From: Varibaculum timonense_A
Lineage (GTDB): Bacteria > Actinomycetota > Actinomycetes > Actinomycetales > Actinomycetaceae
DNA: 64,000 nucleotides
Reading direction: 5' to 3'
Assembly (NCBI RefSeq): GCF_027694345.1
Contig: NZ_JAQEVU010000004.1
Coordinates: 173,087 to 237,086, forward strand
The notes under the pieces were generated by a model. The model searched no databases, was not told the origin of the DNA, and saw only the letters and a program-made list of their open reading frames with translations. Positions 33,177 through 42,895 of this stretch are shown piece by piece; positions within the stretch are counted from its first letter, which is position 1, and every line of letters begins with the position of its first letter. The position numbers and the translations under genes were made by a program.

Positions 33177-34522
33177 ATACAGCAATTCTGCTAAGCGCAA
33201 ATAGTACTGGCGCCGCTGATTTCAGTAATGACACTTGGTGGATAACGCTTATCAAGGCGGTATTTATCGTGTTCTGGTTGATTATCAGCGTAATTATGGC
33301 GCTATGGGTGGAAAGGCGTGGTCTAGGTCGTATTCAGACCAGACCAGGACCTAATGTTCACGGTCCGCTCGGTCTTTTCCAGGCATTGGCCGATGCCATT
33401 AAGCTTTTGACCAAAGAAGATATCTTCAAACGACAGGTTGATAAAGTTCTTTATCTAATGGCTCCAATCGTTACCGCTGCCTGTGCGTTCTGTGTCTACG
33501 CGGTGATTCCCTTCGGTCCGAGTCTGCATATCGGTAACTTCTCAACACCTTTGCAGCTAACCGACTCTGATGTAGCTGTGCTTTATATGTTAGCTGTCGC
33601 GGGTCTGGGAATTTACGGGATTATTCTTGCAGGTTGGGCCTCTAACGGACATTTGCCTTTATATGGTGCAACCCGGTCTGCTGCACAGGTAATCAGCTAC
33701 GAGCTAGCGATGGGAATGTCTTTAGTATCCGTGTTCGTGGTATCCGGTTCGATGAAAACTTCGGAGATTGTGGCTGCTCAGTCGCCTATGTGGTGGTGTA
33801 TTGCCCTGTTCCCCGCTTTCGTAATCTACATAATCTCGATGATGGGAGAGGTAAACCGTCTACCTTTCGACCTGCCCGAATGTGAAGGCGAAATCGTAGC
33901 GGGGCATATGACCGAGTATTCCTCAATGAAGTTCGCCTGGTTCTACCTGGCGGAATACATCAATATGTTTAACGTATCGGGGATTTGCGTGACGCTGTTC
34001 CTGGGTGGTTGGCGTTTCCCCGGTGGGGAAGCAATCTTGGGGGGCGCACTCAACAGCGGACTATGGCCTTTCCTATGGTTTGGAATCAAAGTATGGGCAG
34101 TCATGTGGTTCATGATTTGGGTGCGTGGTACCTTGCTGCGGGTTCGCTATGACCAGTTGATGATGCTGGGATGGAAGATTTTGCTGCCAGTATCAATTGC
34201 CTGGATGGTAGTGGTGGTAGTTATGCGAGTAGTCAGCCTCTACGGTATCGGCACTATTTCGCAAAGAATGATTGCCATCGCAGCAATCTTTATATTCGCC
34301 CTCGTTCTTATCTGGATAACAGGGATTAAGGCAGATAACAAAGCCCGAGAACAACAAGAGCTTAAAGAGTATGCCGCCAGTGCGCCCTTTGATGCTTTCG
34401 CTGGGGGCTATCCGGTGCCGCCAATGCCGGGGCAAACGTTACCTCCCAGTCCCCGTGCTTTAACAAATGTGGGCGCAGATGAAGATTACCTGGTTGCTAA
34501 AGGGGGAGAATCTGATGAGTAA
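33173..34522 (+). CDS. nuoH: NADH-quinone oxidoreductase subunit H
   Basis: This 449-residue membrane subunit of about eight helices joins the quinone site to the proton-pumping arm. Signature sequences: WVERRGLGRIQTRPGPNVHGPLG, PFDLPECEGEIVAGHMTEYSSMKFAWFYLAEY, and MIWVRGTLLRVRYDQLMMLGWK. A C-terminal cytosolic extension of about 70 residues, Pro/Ala-rich, is typical of actinobacteria. Its stop overlaps the nuoI start. Confidence 0.96.
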   Translation: MNTAILLSANSTGAADFSNDTWWITLIKAVFIVFWLIISVIMALWVERRGLGRIQTRPGPNVHGPLGLFQALADAIKLLTKEDIFKRQVDKVLYLMAPIVTAACAFCVYAVIPFGPSLHIGNFSTPLQLTDSDVAVLYMLAVAGLGIYGIILAGWASNGHLPLYGATRSAAQVISYELAMGMSLVSVFVVSGSMKTSEIVAAQSPMWWCIALFPAFVIYIISMMGEVNRLPFDLPECEGEIVAGHMTEYSSMKFAWFYLAEYINMFNVSGICVTLFLGGWRFPGGEAILGGALNSGLWPFLWFGIKVWAVMWFMIWVRGTLLRVRYDQLMMLGWKILLPVSIAWMVVVVVMRVVSLYGIGTISQRMIAIAAIFIFALVLIWITGIKADNKAREQQELKEYAASAPFDAFAGGYPVPPMPGQTLPPSPRALTNVGADEDYLVAKGGESDE

Positions 34523-35168
34523 ACGTAATCCCACCAGGGACGATATGATTTTTGAGCCCGATCCTAAAGGTCCGGTTGGTGAATTCTTTGCACCGGTTGC
34601 CGGATTTGGGGTTACCTTCCGTTCGTTTTTCCGTCCCACGGTCACCGAGCAGTATCCCTACGAAGCTCCGCATATCCAACCCCGTTTCCATGGGCGTCAC
34701 CAGCTGAATCGTTATCCCGATGGATTAGAAAAATGTATTGGCTGTGAACTGTGCGCCTGGGCCTGTCCTGCGGATGCCATCTATGTAGAGGCCGCTGCCA
34801 ATACTCCCGAGGCGCAATATTCGCCCGGGGAACGCTATGGCAAGGTCTATCAAATTAACTATTTGCGCTGCATTTTCTGTGGGTTATGCATGGAGGCTTG
34901 TCCCACCAGGGCACTAACCATGAGTAATGAATTCGAGATGGCTGATTACCATCGCGAAAACATGATTTACGAAAAAGGCCAGATTCTCGCTCCCCTTGAG
35001 GAGGGAATGCTCGCAGCTCCTCATCCCATGGTGGAAGGAACCACCGATGGCGACTATTACCGAGGGAAGGTGACCGGCGTGACCCAGGCGCAACGTGACT
35101 GGGTTCGCGAGCACCGTCCAGAAGATCCGACTCTTACACAGTCGAGGGTTAAGGAGGTTCAGCAATGA
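34515..35168 (+). CDS. nuoI: NADH-quinone oxidoreductase subunit I
   Basis: About 217 residues from ATG 34515 (MSKRNPTRDDM), chosen because GGGGGAGA lies just upstream. An earlier in-frame ATG at 34467 lies deep inside nuoH. It has two 4Fe-4S motifs, CIGCELCAWACP and CIFCGLCMEACP, which hold clusters N6a and N6b. The N-terminal RPTVTEQYPYE and RFHGRHQLNRYPDGLEKC match the family. It overlaps nuoJ by 4 nt. Confidence 0.97.
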   Translation: MSKRNPTRDDMIFEPDPKGPVGEFFAPVAGFGVTFRSFFRPTVTEQYPYEAPHIQPRFHGRHQLNRYPDGLEKCIGCELCAWACPADAIYVEAAANTPEAQYSPGERYGKVYQINYLRCIFCGLCMEACPTRALTMSNEFEMADYHRENMIYEKGQILAPLEEGMLAAPHPMVEGTTDGDYYRGKVTGVTQAQRDWVREHRPEDPTLTQSRVKEVQQ

Positions 35169-36190
35169 CATTGCTAGCCCAAGCCGCAGCTACAGATTTT
35201 AGTACGGGACAAACCGTATTCTTTTGGGTTGCAGCGGTAATCATGGTGGCGCTGGCGCTCGGCGTGCTGTTTTGCCGAACCGCAGTTCACTCTGCGGTAT
35301 GTATGGTGGGGGTAATGCTCTGCCTGGCAATGATGTACGCCTCGCAGGGAGCCTACTTTATTGGGGTGGTGCAGGTAGTGGTCTATACCGGTGCGGTCAT
35401 GACCCTAATCCTGTTCATCATTATGATGGTGGGGGTTGCCGCCTCTGATAACTACCTGCGTACTCGCCGTTTCTTGCGCTGGAGCGCAATTGGAGCTGGT
35501 GGTCTCGGGGCGCTAATCGTAGCGGTAATGCTCCTTAAGGCATACTTGCCAAAATACGGCGAAGTACCGCAGATGGCTACTGCCTCCGTCCAGGGCGCTA
35601 CCGATTCCAACCCGGTTAAAATCGCGATGAGCCTGTTCACCGAGCATATTTACACTATGGAAATAATCGGCTGTCTGCTGATAATTGCGGTGGTAGCGGC
35701 AGTTTCGCTTACCCACGGGGATAGGCTTCACAAGATGCTTAAGCAACCGGAAACGGCGCAAGCACGAATGGATGACTACGATAAACTCGGCATTCATCCC
35801 GGTCAAGAGCCTGCGCCCGGTGTTTACCAGACCAGTAACGCTACTGATGTTCCCGCTATTTCCGGCGAGGACGAGCGTGCCATTATCAGCTCGGTATCCC
35901 CGGCTCTGAGGGCGCGTAATACCAACCGTTCCCTAGGGGAAGCAGCGCCGCACGTAGTTGAGAAGATTCGAGCCGACCTCGGTGGGAATCCGGGCGAAGG
36001 AGTGCACTCCATTGCCGCCTCGCAAGCAGTCACGAAATCCGGAGCCTGGGGCATGTCCGGACAGGAAGCCCCGAGCGGATTGAATGCTCCCCAGACGCGG
36101 GTGTTCACGGTCAGAATTGAGGGTAACAATCCTGGTAATCCTGCGGTTGAACCCGACTCAGATACCACCCAAGGGGAGGTCAGCAAATAA
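35165..36190 (+). CDS. nuoJ: NADH-quinone oxidoreductase subunit J
   Basis: This 341-residue protein has five membrane helices in the first 190 residues (VYTGAVMTLILFIIMMVGV is the conserved helix 3). A hydrophilic C-terminal tail of about 150 residues then follows, rich in Ala/Ser/Glu. E. coli NuoJ is about 184 residues, so the tail nearly doubles the protein. Extended NuoJ tails occur in actinobacteria, but their role is unknown. The stop overlaps the nuoK start by one base. Confidence 0.94.
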   Translation: MTLLAQAAATDFSTGQTVFFWVAAVIMVALALGVLFCRTAVHSAVCMVGVMLCLAMMYASQGAYFIGVVQVVVYTGAVMTLILFIIMMVGVAASDNYLRTRRFLRWSAIGAGGLGALIVAVMLLKAYLPKYGEVPQMATASVQGATDSNPVKIAMSLFTEHIYTMEIIGCLLIIAVVAAVSLTHGDRLHKMLKQPETAQARMDDYDKLGIHPGQEPAPGVYQTSNATDVPAISGEDERAIISSVSPALRARNTNRSLGEAAPHVVEKIRADLGGNPGEGVHSIAASQAVTKSGAWGMSGQEAPSGLNAPQTRVFTVRIEGNNPGNPAVEPDSDTTQGEVSK

Positions 36191-36489
36191 TGTCTTTGAC
36201 TTCATATCTCGTATTGGCAGCTATTTTGTTCTTTATTGGTGCGGTAATCGTCCTGGTACGCCATTCGGCGGTAATCGCGCTGATGGGGGTAGAGCTGATG
36301 CTGAATTCCTGCAATCTGATGCTGGTTACTTTCTCAAATATGCATCAAAACATCGAAGGGCAAGTGATGGCCTTCTTCGTCATGGTGGTAGCGGCAGCAG
36401 AAGTGGTTGTTGGCTTGGCTATTATCGTCTCTATTTTTAGGACGCGCCGTTCGACCTCGGTCGATGAAGTGCGTTTGATGGGACGCTAG
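36190..36489 (+). CDS. nuoK: NADH-quinone oxidoreductase subunit K
   Basis: This 99-residue membrane subunit has three helices. The two buried glutamates needed for proton transfer are visible in LMGVELMLNSCNLMLV and AAAEVVVGLAIIV. Length and order are standard. Confidence 0.97.
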   Translation: MSLTSYLVLAAILFFIGAVIVLVRHSAVIALMGVELMLNSCNLMLVTFSNMHQNIEGQVMAFFVMVVAAAEVVVGLAIIVSIFRTRRSTSVDEVRLMGR

Positions 36490-36504
36490 GGGGTAAAAGG
36501 AATA

Positions 36505-38502
36505 ATGAATTCGTTATTGCTAGCCACAACCGAAGAAATAGGCAAGGTAACAGCTACCGGGTTTGCGTCCTACGCCTGGCTGATGGTCGCGATTCCGTTG
36601 GTAGTTTCGGGGCTATTGCTGGTATGTGGACGTGCAACCGATAAATGGGGTCACTGGTTGGCAGTTGCCGCTTCTTGGTCTTCGTTCTTGATTGGTTTTG
36701 TTATCTTCTGTCAGATGATTGGCAGTGCCCCAGCTGAGCGCTCAATTCTGGCTCCTGTTTTTACCTGGTTCAAGGCAGGCAGTGGCAAAGACCAGATTGA
36801 GCTTGCCTGGAATCTTTTACTTGACCCACTTTCGATGACTTTCGTATTGCTGGTGACGTTTGTAGGTTCTCTAATCCATGTCTATTCCGTTGCTTATATG
36901 GAACACGACCCAAATCGGCGTCGTTTCTTCGCCTACCTGAACTTCTTCGTGGCATCGATGCTGACGCTGGTGCTTTCAGATTCTTATGTGGCTTTGTTCT
37001 TTGGTTGGGAAGGCGTCGGTCTCGCCTCTTACCTGCTAATTGGTTTCTGGAATCACGAAATAGCCAATGCGGTAGCCGCCAAGAAGGCTTTTGTAATGAA
37101 CCGTATCGGTGACCTGGGATTGCTGCTCGCCATGATGTCTATGTACGCCAACTTCTCCTCTCTGAGGTTCGTGGACGTTCTGGGAGCTGGTCCCTCGGAT
37201 AATCTGACCGCTGGCTGGGCTACCGCAATCGGTTTATTCTTGCTGCTGGCCGCGTGTGGTAAATCTGCACAGTTCCCGCTGCAAGCCTGGCTGGGAGACG
37301 CTATGGCCGGTCCCACTCCGGTTTCGGCTTTGATTCACGCTGCCACTATGGTTACCGCGGGTGTCTATCTGATTGTGCGTTCGGGTGACATTTTTATGGC
37401 TTCACCTACTGCGCAGTTATGTGTGGCAATCGTGGGGGCAATTACCTTACTGTTCGGAGCAATCGTGGGCTGCGCCAAAGACGATATGAAGAAGGTACTA
37501 GCCGCCTCCACCATGTCTCAGATTGGTTACATGATGCTCGGTGCAGGACTTGGTCCTATTGGCTGGACCTTGGCAATCTTCCACCTGTTTGTACACGGTT
37601 TCTTTAAAGCTCAATTGTTCCTAGGAGCCGGTTCGGTAATGCACGCCATGAACGAACAGGTTGATATGCGCCGCTTCGGAGCCCTGCGAGGGGTAATGAA
37701 GATTTCCTGGATTTGTTTCGGGATTGCCTGGTTAGCCATCCTGGGGATACCTCCATTCTCTGGTTTCTTCTCCAAAGAACCCATTATTGCCGCTGCTTTT
37801 AACGAAATAGCATTCGGGACTACTGGAGCCTGGATTTTCGGGCTAGTAGCGATGATTGGCGCCGGAATCACCTCGTTCTATATGTCACGGCTTTTCTTTA
37901 TGATTTTCCATGGAGAAAAACGGTGGACGAGCGAACTTGACGGTGGCAGTGAGGTTCACCCGCATGAGCCATCTTGGCTAATGAACGGGCCGATTTTGGT
38001 ATTGTCGGTATTCTCGCTGGGTATTGGGATGGTGCTGGGATTCACCGATAAATTCAACGATTGGTTAGAACCGGTTACTGGTACTCAGGCGGCGATGATG
38101 GCATCCCATCACCCGATTATCTCGCACAATCTGATTTCAATAGTCACTTTGCTGCTGGTACTTTGTGGTCTGGCATTAGCATTCATAATGTATGTTCGCC
38201 GTGAAGTTCCGAAAGTAGCACCAGCTTCTAACGTTTTGGTAGAAGCTGCTCGCGTTGATCTATACCAAGACACTATTAACGAGTCAGTGGCGATGTTACC
38301 CGCCCAACTCGTGACCACCGGTGTAGGCGCGGCTGACCGCGGCGTGATTGATGGACTAGTGCGCGCGATTGCCTGGTGTGCACAAGCATTTGGGCGCGCG
38401 GTAAGCCACGTACAAAACGGGTATATCCGCGCTTACGCAAGCTACATTCTGGGCGGCGTACTATTAGCCCTGATTCTAGTGGTCGCAAGTCAATTGGTTT
38501 AG
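36505..38502 (+). CDS. nuoL: NADH-quinone oxidoreductase subunit L
   Basis: This 665-residue antiporter-like proton-pumping subunit has about 16 membrane helices including the long lateral helix at the C-terminus. Signatures: LFFGWEGVGLASYLLIGFWNHE, GKSAQFPLQAWLGDAMAGPTPVSALIHAATMVTAGVYL, and DDMKKVLAASTMSQIGYMMLG. GGTAAAAGG lies just before ATG 36505. The sequence is complete with no frameshift. Confidence 0.97.
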   Translation: MNSLLLATTEEIGKVTATGFASYAWLMVAIPLVVSGLLLVCGRATDKWGHWLAVAASWSSFLIGFVIFCQMIGSAPAERSILAPVFTWFKAGSGKDQIELAWNLLLDPLSMTFVLLVTFVGSLIHVYSVAYMEHDPNRRRFFAYLNFFVASMLTLVLSDSYVALFFGWEGVGLASYLLIGFWNHEIANAVAAKKAFVMNRIGDLGLLLAMMSMYANFSSLRFVDVLGAGPSDNLTAGWATAIGLFLLLAACGKSAQFPLQAWLGDAMAGPTPVSALIHAATMVTAGVYLIVRSGDIFMASPTAQLCVAIVGAITLLFGAIVGCAKDDMKKVLAASTMSQIGYMMLGAGLGPIGWTLAIFHLFVHGFFKAQLFLGAGSVMHAMNEQVDMRRFGALRGVMKISWICFGIAWLAILGIPPFSGFFSKEPIIAAAFNEIAFGTTGAWIFGLVAMIGAGITSFYMSRLFFMIFHGEKRWTSELDGGSEVHPHEPSWLMNGPILVLSVFSLGIGMVLGFTDKFNDWLEPVTGTQAAMMASHHPIISHNLISIVTLLLVLCGLALAFIMYVRREVPKVAPASNVLVEAARVDLYQDTINESVAMLPAQLVTTGVGAADRGVIDGLVRAIAWCAQAFGRAVSHVQNGYIRAYASYILGGVLLALILVVASQLV

Positions 38503-38521
38503 GGGCAGGAGGAAAACATAA

Positions 38522-40087
38522 ATGGGAATCACAATCCTGAACTCAACTTTCCCGGTACTAACGCTTTTGGTAGCGTTACCGGCGCTAGCGGCATTAACGC
38601 TGTGGCTGATTAAACCTACCCGGGTTGCATCTCGCCAGATTGGATTGTCAGTAGCTGCCTTGGTTTTGTTAGGTACTATCTACCTGGCTGTGAATTTTGA
38701 CTACGGTAAAGCCTCCGTCTACCAGTTTGCGGAAACCCACAGTTGGATTCGCGCCCTCGGGGTCTCATGGGCTCTGGGGGTAAACGGTCTTGGACTAGCG
38801 ATGCTGGTATTGTCAGCGTTGCTCACTTTGATTGTGTTGATTGCTTCGGCACGCGATTTAGAGGACGGAAAAGGTCGCTATGATGATGCCGGCTACGTGG
38901 GTTTAACTTTAGCCACTTTGGCATTTATGATGCTGATTTTCGCAGCACGTGACGTGTTCGTGTTCTACCTGGCGTTCGAAGCCATGCTTGTGCCCATGTA
39001 CTTCCTGATTGGACGCTACGGTAATGGCGCAAAACGAAAAGCAGCCGCTATGAAGTTCCTGCTTTATTCCTTGGCCGGCGGACTTGTCATGCTTATCGGA
39101 ATCGTGGGAGTCTATGTTTACTCTCCGCTGGCTGCTGCCTCTAATGAGCAGCACGCTAATTTGTTCCTGCTGGAAAAACTAGCAGGACAGTTACAAGCTA
39201 GTCCCGGCGTGGAAATGGCGTTAATGATTACTTTCTTTATCGCCTTTGCGGTAAAGGCGCCGATGGTGCCGGTACACACTTGGCTCGCCGACACCGCCCA
39301 GAACGCCCGTCCGGGAACCTCCGCCTTGTTGGTAGGAATCTTGGACAAGATAGGTACCTTCGGCATGATTACCTTGTGCCTAACTATCTTCCCAAATGCG
39401 TCTCGACGGGCTGCCTTAGTTTTCGTTATCTTGGCGGTAATTTCCGTAATCTGGGGTTCGCTGGCTGCTTTGGCGCAAAAAGATTTGATGCGTCTGATTT
39501 CTTTCACCTCAGTGGCGCACTTTGGACTAATGGTTATGGCTATTTATGTAGGTAATACGGTGGCGCTGGCAGGAGCCATGGTGTATATGGTTGCACATGG
39601 TCTATCAATCGCCGGTATGTTCCTGATTGGTGGATTCCTCACCGAACGTGGGCATAGCCAAGAAATCGCAGCCTATGGCGGTATGCAGCGAGTTACCCCG
39701 TTGATTGCCGGTACTTTCCTAATCTCGGGTTTGGCGGCAATCGCACTGCCTGGTTTGTCCGGTTTCGTTCCGGAACTAATGGTACTAATCGGTACTTTCA
39801 AGGTTTATCATTGGGCATCGGTTCTTTGCTTGGTGGGTGTAGTTGCAGGTGCTGTTTACGTCCTTTTGCCCTATCAAAAGATTTTCACAGGTAAAGCCCC
39901 TGCGCATCGCAAATCGATAAGTGACATGAATCAGCGGGAACGCTGGGGAGTTGCGGCACCACTAATAGTGCTGATGTTAATCATCGGTCTGCATCCGCAG
40001 CCACTGGTTAATCCCATGTCGCAAATAGCCAATCAGGTGGTTATTACCCAGGATGCGTCCTCGCAAGTAGAAGGGAGCGGACAGTGA
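38522..40087 (+). CDS. nuoM: NADH-quinone oxidoreductase subunit M
   Basis: This 521-residue antiporter-like membrane subunit has about 14 helices. Conserved parts: FVFYLAFEAMLVPMYFLIGRYG, FFIAFAVKAPMVPVHTWLADTAQNARPGTSALL, and AQKDLMRLISFTSVAHFGLMVM. GGCAGGAGG precedes the ATG. It overlaps nuoN by 4 nt. Confidence 0.97.
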   Translation: MGITILNSTFPVLTLLVALPALAALTLWLIKPTRVASRQIGLSVAALVLLGTIYLAVNFDYGKASVYQFAETHSWIRALGVSWALGVNGLGLAMLVLSALLTLIVLIASARDLEDGKGRYDDAGYVGLTLATLAFMMLIFAARDVFVFYLAFEAMLVPMYFLIGRYGNGAKRKAAAMKFLLYSLAGGLVMLIGIVGVYVYSPLAAASNEQHANLFLLEKLAGQLQASPGVEMALMITFFIAFAVKAPMVPVHTWLADTAQNARPGTSALLVGILDKIGTFGMITLCLTIFPNASRRAALVFVILAVISVIWGSLAALAQKDLMRLISFTSVAHFGLMVMAIYVGNTVALAGAMVYMVAHGLSIAGMFLIGGFLTERGHSQEIAAYGGMQRVTPLIAGTFLISGLAAIALPGLSGFVPELMVLIGTFKVYHWASVLCLVGVVAGAVYVLLPYQKIFTGKAPAHRKSISDMNQRERWGVAAPLIVLMLIIGLHPQPLVNPMSQIANQVVITQDASSQVEGSGQ

Positions 40088-41670
40088 CTTTAACCAATGC
40101 TGCCGTGATTGAAAGTATTAGCGATCTCGGTTTTAACTGGGCATTAATGGCTCCGGTACTGGTCGTGCTCTCCGGGGCAGTTATCGGGATTCTTTTAGAG
40201 GCATTCGTACCGGCTAAACAGCGTTGGGGGGTGCAATGCGGCTGGTCAATCGCGGTAGTTGCGGTTGCGCTCTTGGCGTTTGCCCCTTCATTCGGAGCTT
40301 TCAATCTGCAAAGTGGTGTGCGTCTGGTGCGCGGGGAACTGATTGTAGATGGGTTCTCAATGTTCTCGCAGCTGTTGATGCTGATAGTGGGGCTGTTGGC
40401 GCTACTACCAATGATTGATCGCACCGGCAGCCGGGTTTCTGCTTTCGCGGGGCAACCGTCCGATATTCCGGGATCTTTCCAGGAAGAACAAACTGAAAGG
40501 CGCGGTTATCAACGCAGCGAAGTCTTGCCCCTGAGCCTGTTTTCTCTTGGTGGCATGATGCTATTTCCCATGGCAAACTCGATATTGACTCTGTTCGTAG
40601 CCTTAGAAATTATTTCGTTGCCGCTATACGCCATGACTGCTATGGCGCGTTACCGCCGCCTGCTCAGTCAAGAGGCTGCCCTGAAGTATTTTGTTCTAGG
40701 AGCTTTTGCCTCTGGATTCATGCTGATGGGAATGTCTTTGCTCTATGGATACTCCGGTTCTTTACTACTTGACCAGTTGGCGCTAGCGATTCCCTATCAG
40801 ATTGCTTCACCTGCCCTGCTGCTGACCGGCGCGGCTTTGATGATGGTAGGTTTGCTCTTCAAAATCGGGGCGGCTCCCTTCCATGCTTGGACGCCAGATG
40901 TTTATCAAGGCGCACCCACCCCGGTTACCGGTTTCATGGCTGCCGGGGTCAAAGCGGCAGCCTTCCTAGCGATGCTACGGTTCTTTTCGACCGTGGTGGT
41001 TCAGGTTGAGGGCAGCTTTAAGCCGTTCCTATGGACAGTCGCTATTTTGACCATGATGGTAGGGACATTCTTCGGTTTGGTGCAAGACAATATCAAGCGG
41101 ATGTTGGCTTACTCCTCGATTGCCCATGCTGGTTTCATTTTGATTGCTTTCACCAAGGGGGCGTTAAATGCGAATGGCGCTGTCTTGTTCTATCTGCTTT
41201 CCTACGGGATTGCCACTATCGGAGCATTTGCGATTATTTACCTGGTTCGGGTAACTAATGAGGACGGCGTAGCTACCGCAGAGCAGCATTCGATGAAGGG
41301 ATGGTCTGGTTTCGGTAAGACTCACCCGGTTTTGGCTGGCTGCATGATGCTGTTCTTACTGTCTTTTGCCGGTATTCCCTTGACTGCCGGTTTCATGGGG
41401 AAGTTCCTAGCTTTCAGCGCCGGTATACAAGGAGGCGCAGCCCCGCTGGTTATCTGCGCTGTGATTGCTTCGGCTATTACTGCTTTCTACTATTTCCGTC
41501 TAGGTAAAATCATGTTCCTAGATTCGGTGGCAGAGAATACTACCGTTGCTCCACACGCAGAAATCACCTACGTGGCGATTGGGATTTGTGCTTTCTTGAC
41601 TGTGCTCTTGGGGCTTTTGCCAGGCTCGGTTCTAGATATTTTGCATAACACCGCTATTGTTATCCCGTGA
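40084..41670 (+). CDS. nuoN: NADH-quinone oxidoreductase subunit N
   Basis: This 528-residue antiporter-like subunit starts at GTG 40084 within the nuoM stop. Motifs: LFVALEIISLPLYAMTAMARYRR, LLFKIGAAPFHAWTPDVYQGAPTPVTGFMAAGVKAAAF, and DNIKRMLAYSSIAHAGFILIAF. It ends the nuo gene set and overlaps the polyprenyl synthase gene by 4 nt, so that enzyme is part of the same transcript. Confidence 0.97.
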   Translation: MTLTNAAVIESISDLGFNWALMAPVLVVLSGAVIGILLEAFVPAKQRWGVQCGWSIAVVAVALLAFAPSFGAFNLQSGVRLVRGELIVDGFSMFSQLLMLIVGLLALLPMIDRTGSRVSAFAGQPSDIPGSFQEEQTERRGYQRSEVLPLSLFSLGGMMLFPMANSILTLFVALEIISLPLYAMTAMARYRRLLSQEAALKYFVLGAFASGFMLMGMSLLYGYSGSLLLDQLALAIPYQIASPALLLTGAALMMVGLLFKIGAAPFHAWTPDVYQGAPTPVTGFMAAGVKAAAFLAMLRFFSTVVVQVEGSFKPFLWTVAILTMMVGTFFGLVQDNIKRMLAYSSIAHAGFILIAFTKGALNANGAVLFYLLSYGIATIGAFAIIYLVRVTNEDGVATAEQHSMKGWSGFGKTHPVLAGCMMLFLLSFAGIPLTAGFMGKFLAFSAGIQGGAAPLVICAVIASAITAFYYFRLGKIMFLDSVAENTTVAPHAEITYVAIGICAFLTVLLGLLPGSVLDILHNTAIVIP

Positions 41671-42677
41671 GTAACTTTTCTCAGCAGCGTATCGACCAAC
41701 TTGAAGATCAAATATCTGATGGTCTTAACCAAGTGGAGATTCGCCTAGATTCGGTACTGTCAGATAATCGCGGAGTCCTGGACGACATCGTAGGACACCT
41801 GGCTCGGGCTGGTGGCAAGCGGATGCGTCCTGCGCTGGTACTATTGTGCTCTTGCCTTGGTAAGCAGTCTTTTAGCGAGGAAGTACTGCGTGCTTGCGTG
41901 GTGGTTGAGCTTACCCACCTGGCAACTTTGTACCATGATGACGTGATGGACTCTGCTCCTACCAGACGCGGAGTGAACGCTGTGCAGCGCATCTGGGGTA
42001 ATAACCGCGCAGTCCTGGCGGGGGATTTGGTTTTTGCTCGCGCCTCCCAGGTAGTTGCTAGTCTAGGGCCGGAAGCAGTGTTGCAGCACGCGGTAACTTT
42101 CGATCGGTTGTGTCGCGGTCAGCTGAATGAAACTTTTGGTCCTGACGATGACCAAAATCCGGTAGATTTCTATATTCAGGTTTTAGCTGACAAGACAGGT
42201 TCTTTAGTTGCCCAGTCTGCTCGTTTTGGGGCGGAGCTTGCTGGGGCATCCAACGAGGTGGTCGAAGCGGTCGTCCAGTTCGGGGAAAAGATTGGGGTTG
42301 CGTTCCAGCTGGCCGATGATGTTATCGACCTATCTTCTGACAGCGCAGATTCCGGGAAAACTCCGGGAACGGATTTGCGCGAGGGCGTAGATACTATGCC
42401 GATTTTGTTGCTGAGGCAGGATGCGGCGCGCGGGGTTCTCGATGAGGACGGGCAAAAGATTTTAGGGGAGCTCAGCCGAGGCGCTTTGGTTAGCGAGGAC
42501 GCGGCGTTGGAACGAGTAGTGCAAATGTTGCGGGCACATTCGGTGTTGGAGCGCACGCGGCAATTGGCTTTTTCCTGGTGTGAGGACGCGAAAGCAGCGA
42601 TTGCTTCTTTGGAGGATAAAGAAGTTAAGGCGGCGCTGGAAGAATTTGCTGATACTTTGGTGGATCGCATTTCCTAG
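41667..42677 (+). CDS. Polyprenyl diphosphate synthase (menaquinone side chain)
   Basis: This 336-residue trans-isoprenyl synthase has a first Asp-rich motif LYHDDVMDSAPTRRG (DDxxD-type) and a second QLADDVIDLSSD. GGKRMRPALVLL is the conserved IPP-binding segment. GTG 41667 overlaps the nuoN stop. By family it lengthens farnesyl or geranyl diphosphate with IPP to a chain of about 7-10 units. Chain length cannot be read with certainty. Operon membership with Complex I and nearby menA argues that the chain is for menaquinone. The symbols hepT, ispB and grcC are used for relatives, so I leave it open. Confidence 0.9.
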   Translation: MSNFSQQRIDQLEDQISDGLNQVEIRLDSVLSDNRGVLDDIVGHLARAGGKRMRPALVLLCSCLGKQSFSEEVLRACVVVELTHLATLYHDDVMDSAPTRRGVNAVQRIWGNNRAVLAGDLVFARASQVVASLGPEAVLQHAVTFDRLCRGQLNETFGPDDDQNPVDFYIQVLADKTGSLVAQSARFGAELAGASNEVVEAVVQFGEKIGVAFQLADDVIDLSSDSADSGKTPGTDLREGVDTMPILLLRQDAARGVLDEDGQKILGELSRGALVSEDAALERVVQMLRAHSVLERTRQLAFSWCEDAKAAIASLEDKEVKAALEEFADTLVDRIS

Positions 42678-42729
42678 CTGTATGGCTGTTGAAGTGGGTG
42701 ACCTCTTAACCTGCGTTTGCCACCTGATT

Positions 42730-42868
42730 TTCTAGCTACTGGAAAATCTACTTGAAAGCTACTGGAAAGTTTCTTTTTCTAGTAGCTCACGATAATCTTC
42801 CTGGCTACCTGCGCAAATAGGCTACTGGAAAATCTACTAGAAAACTACTGGAAAATTTTCCAGTAAAA
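42730..42868. repeat. Array of CTACTGGAAA-type repeats, copy 1 (upstream of AlbA_2 gene)
   Basis: This 139-bp array contains units such as CTACTGGAAAAT, CTACTTGAAAG and CTACTGGAAAG at about 11-12 bp spacing and ends in a perfect 20-bp palindrome. It is about 95% identical to copy 2 (44377-44526), which lies after the gene and has one extra 11-nt unit. Confidence 0.9.
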
Positions 42869-42889
42869 TCTATTTGACAGGTTTATACT
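42846..42889 (+). promoter_or_regulatory. Palindromic operator and leaderless promoter of the AlbA_2 gene
   Basis: TACTGGAAAATTTTCCAGTA (42846-42865) is a perfect palindrome. A -10 box TATACT (42884-42889) lies 6 nt before ATG 42896, which fits a leaderless transcript. The -35 position would then fall at the right edge of the palindrome, so a protein bound there would block transcription. Self-regulation is inferred. Confidence 0.5.
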
Positions 42890-42895
42890 CTAGGT

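Noticed and set aside
42176..42670. 164-codon minus-strand ORF inside the polyprenyl synthase gene
   Set aside because: Ser-rich shadow of a clear plus-strand enzyme with both Asp-rich motifs.
42730..42868. CRISPR array
   Set aside because: Units are 11-12 bp with no spacers of constant length and no cas genes. These are iteron-like repeats.
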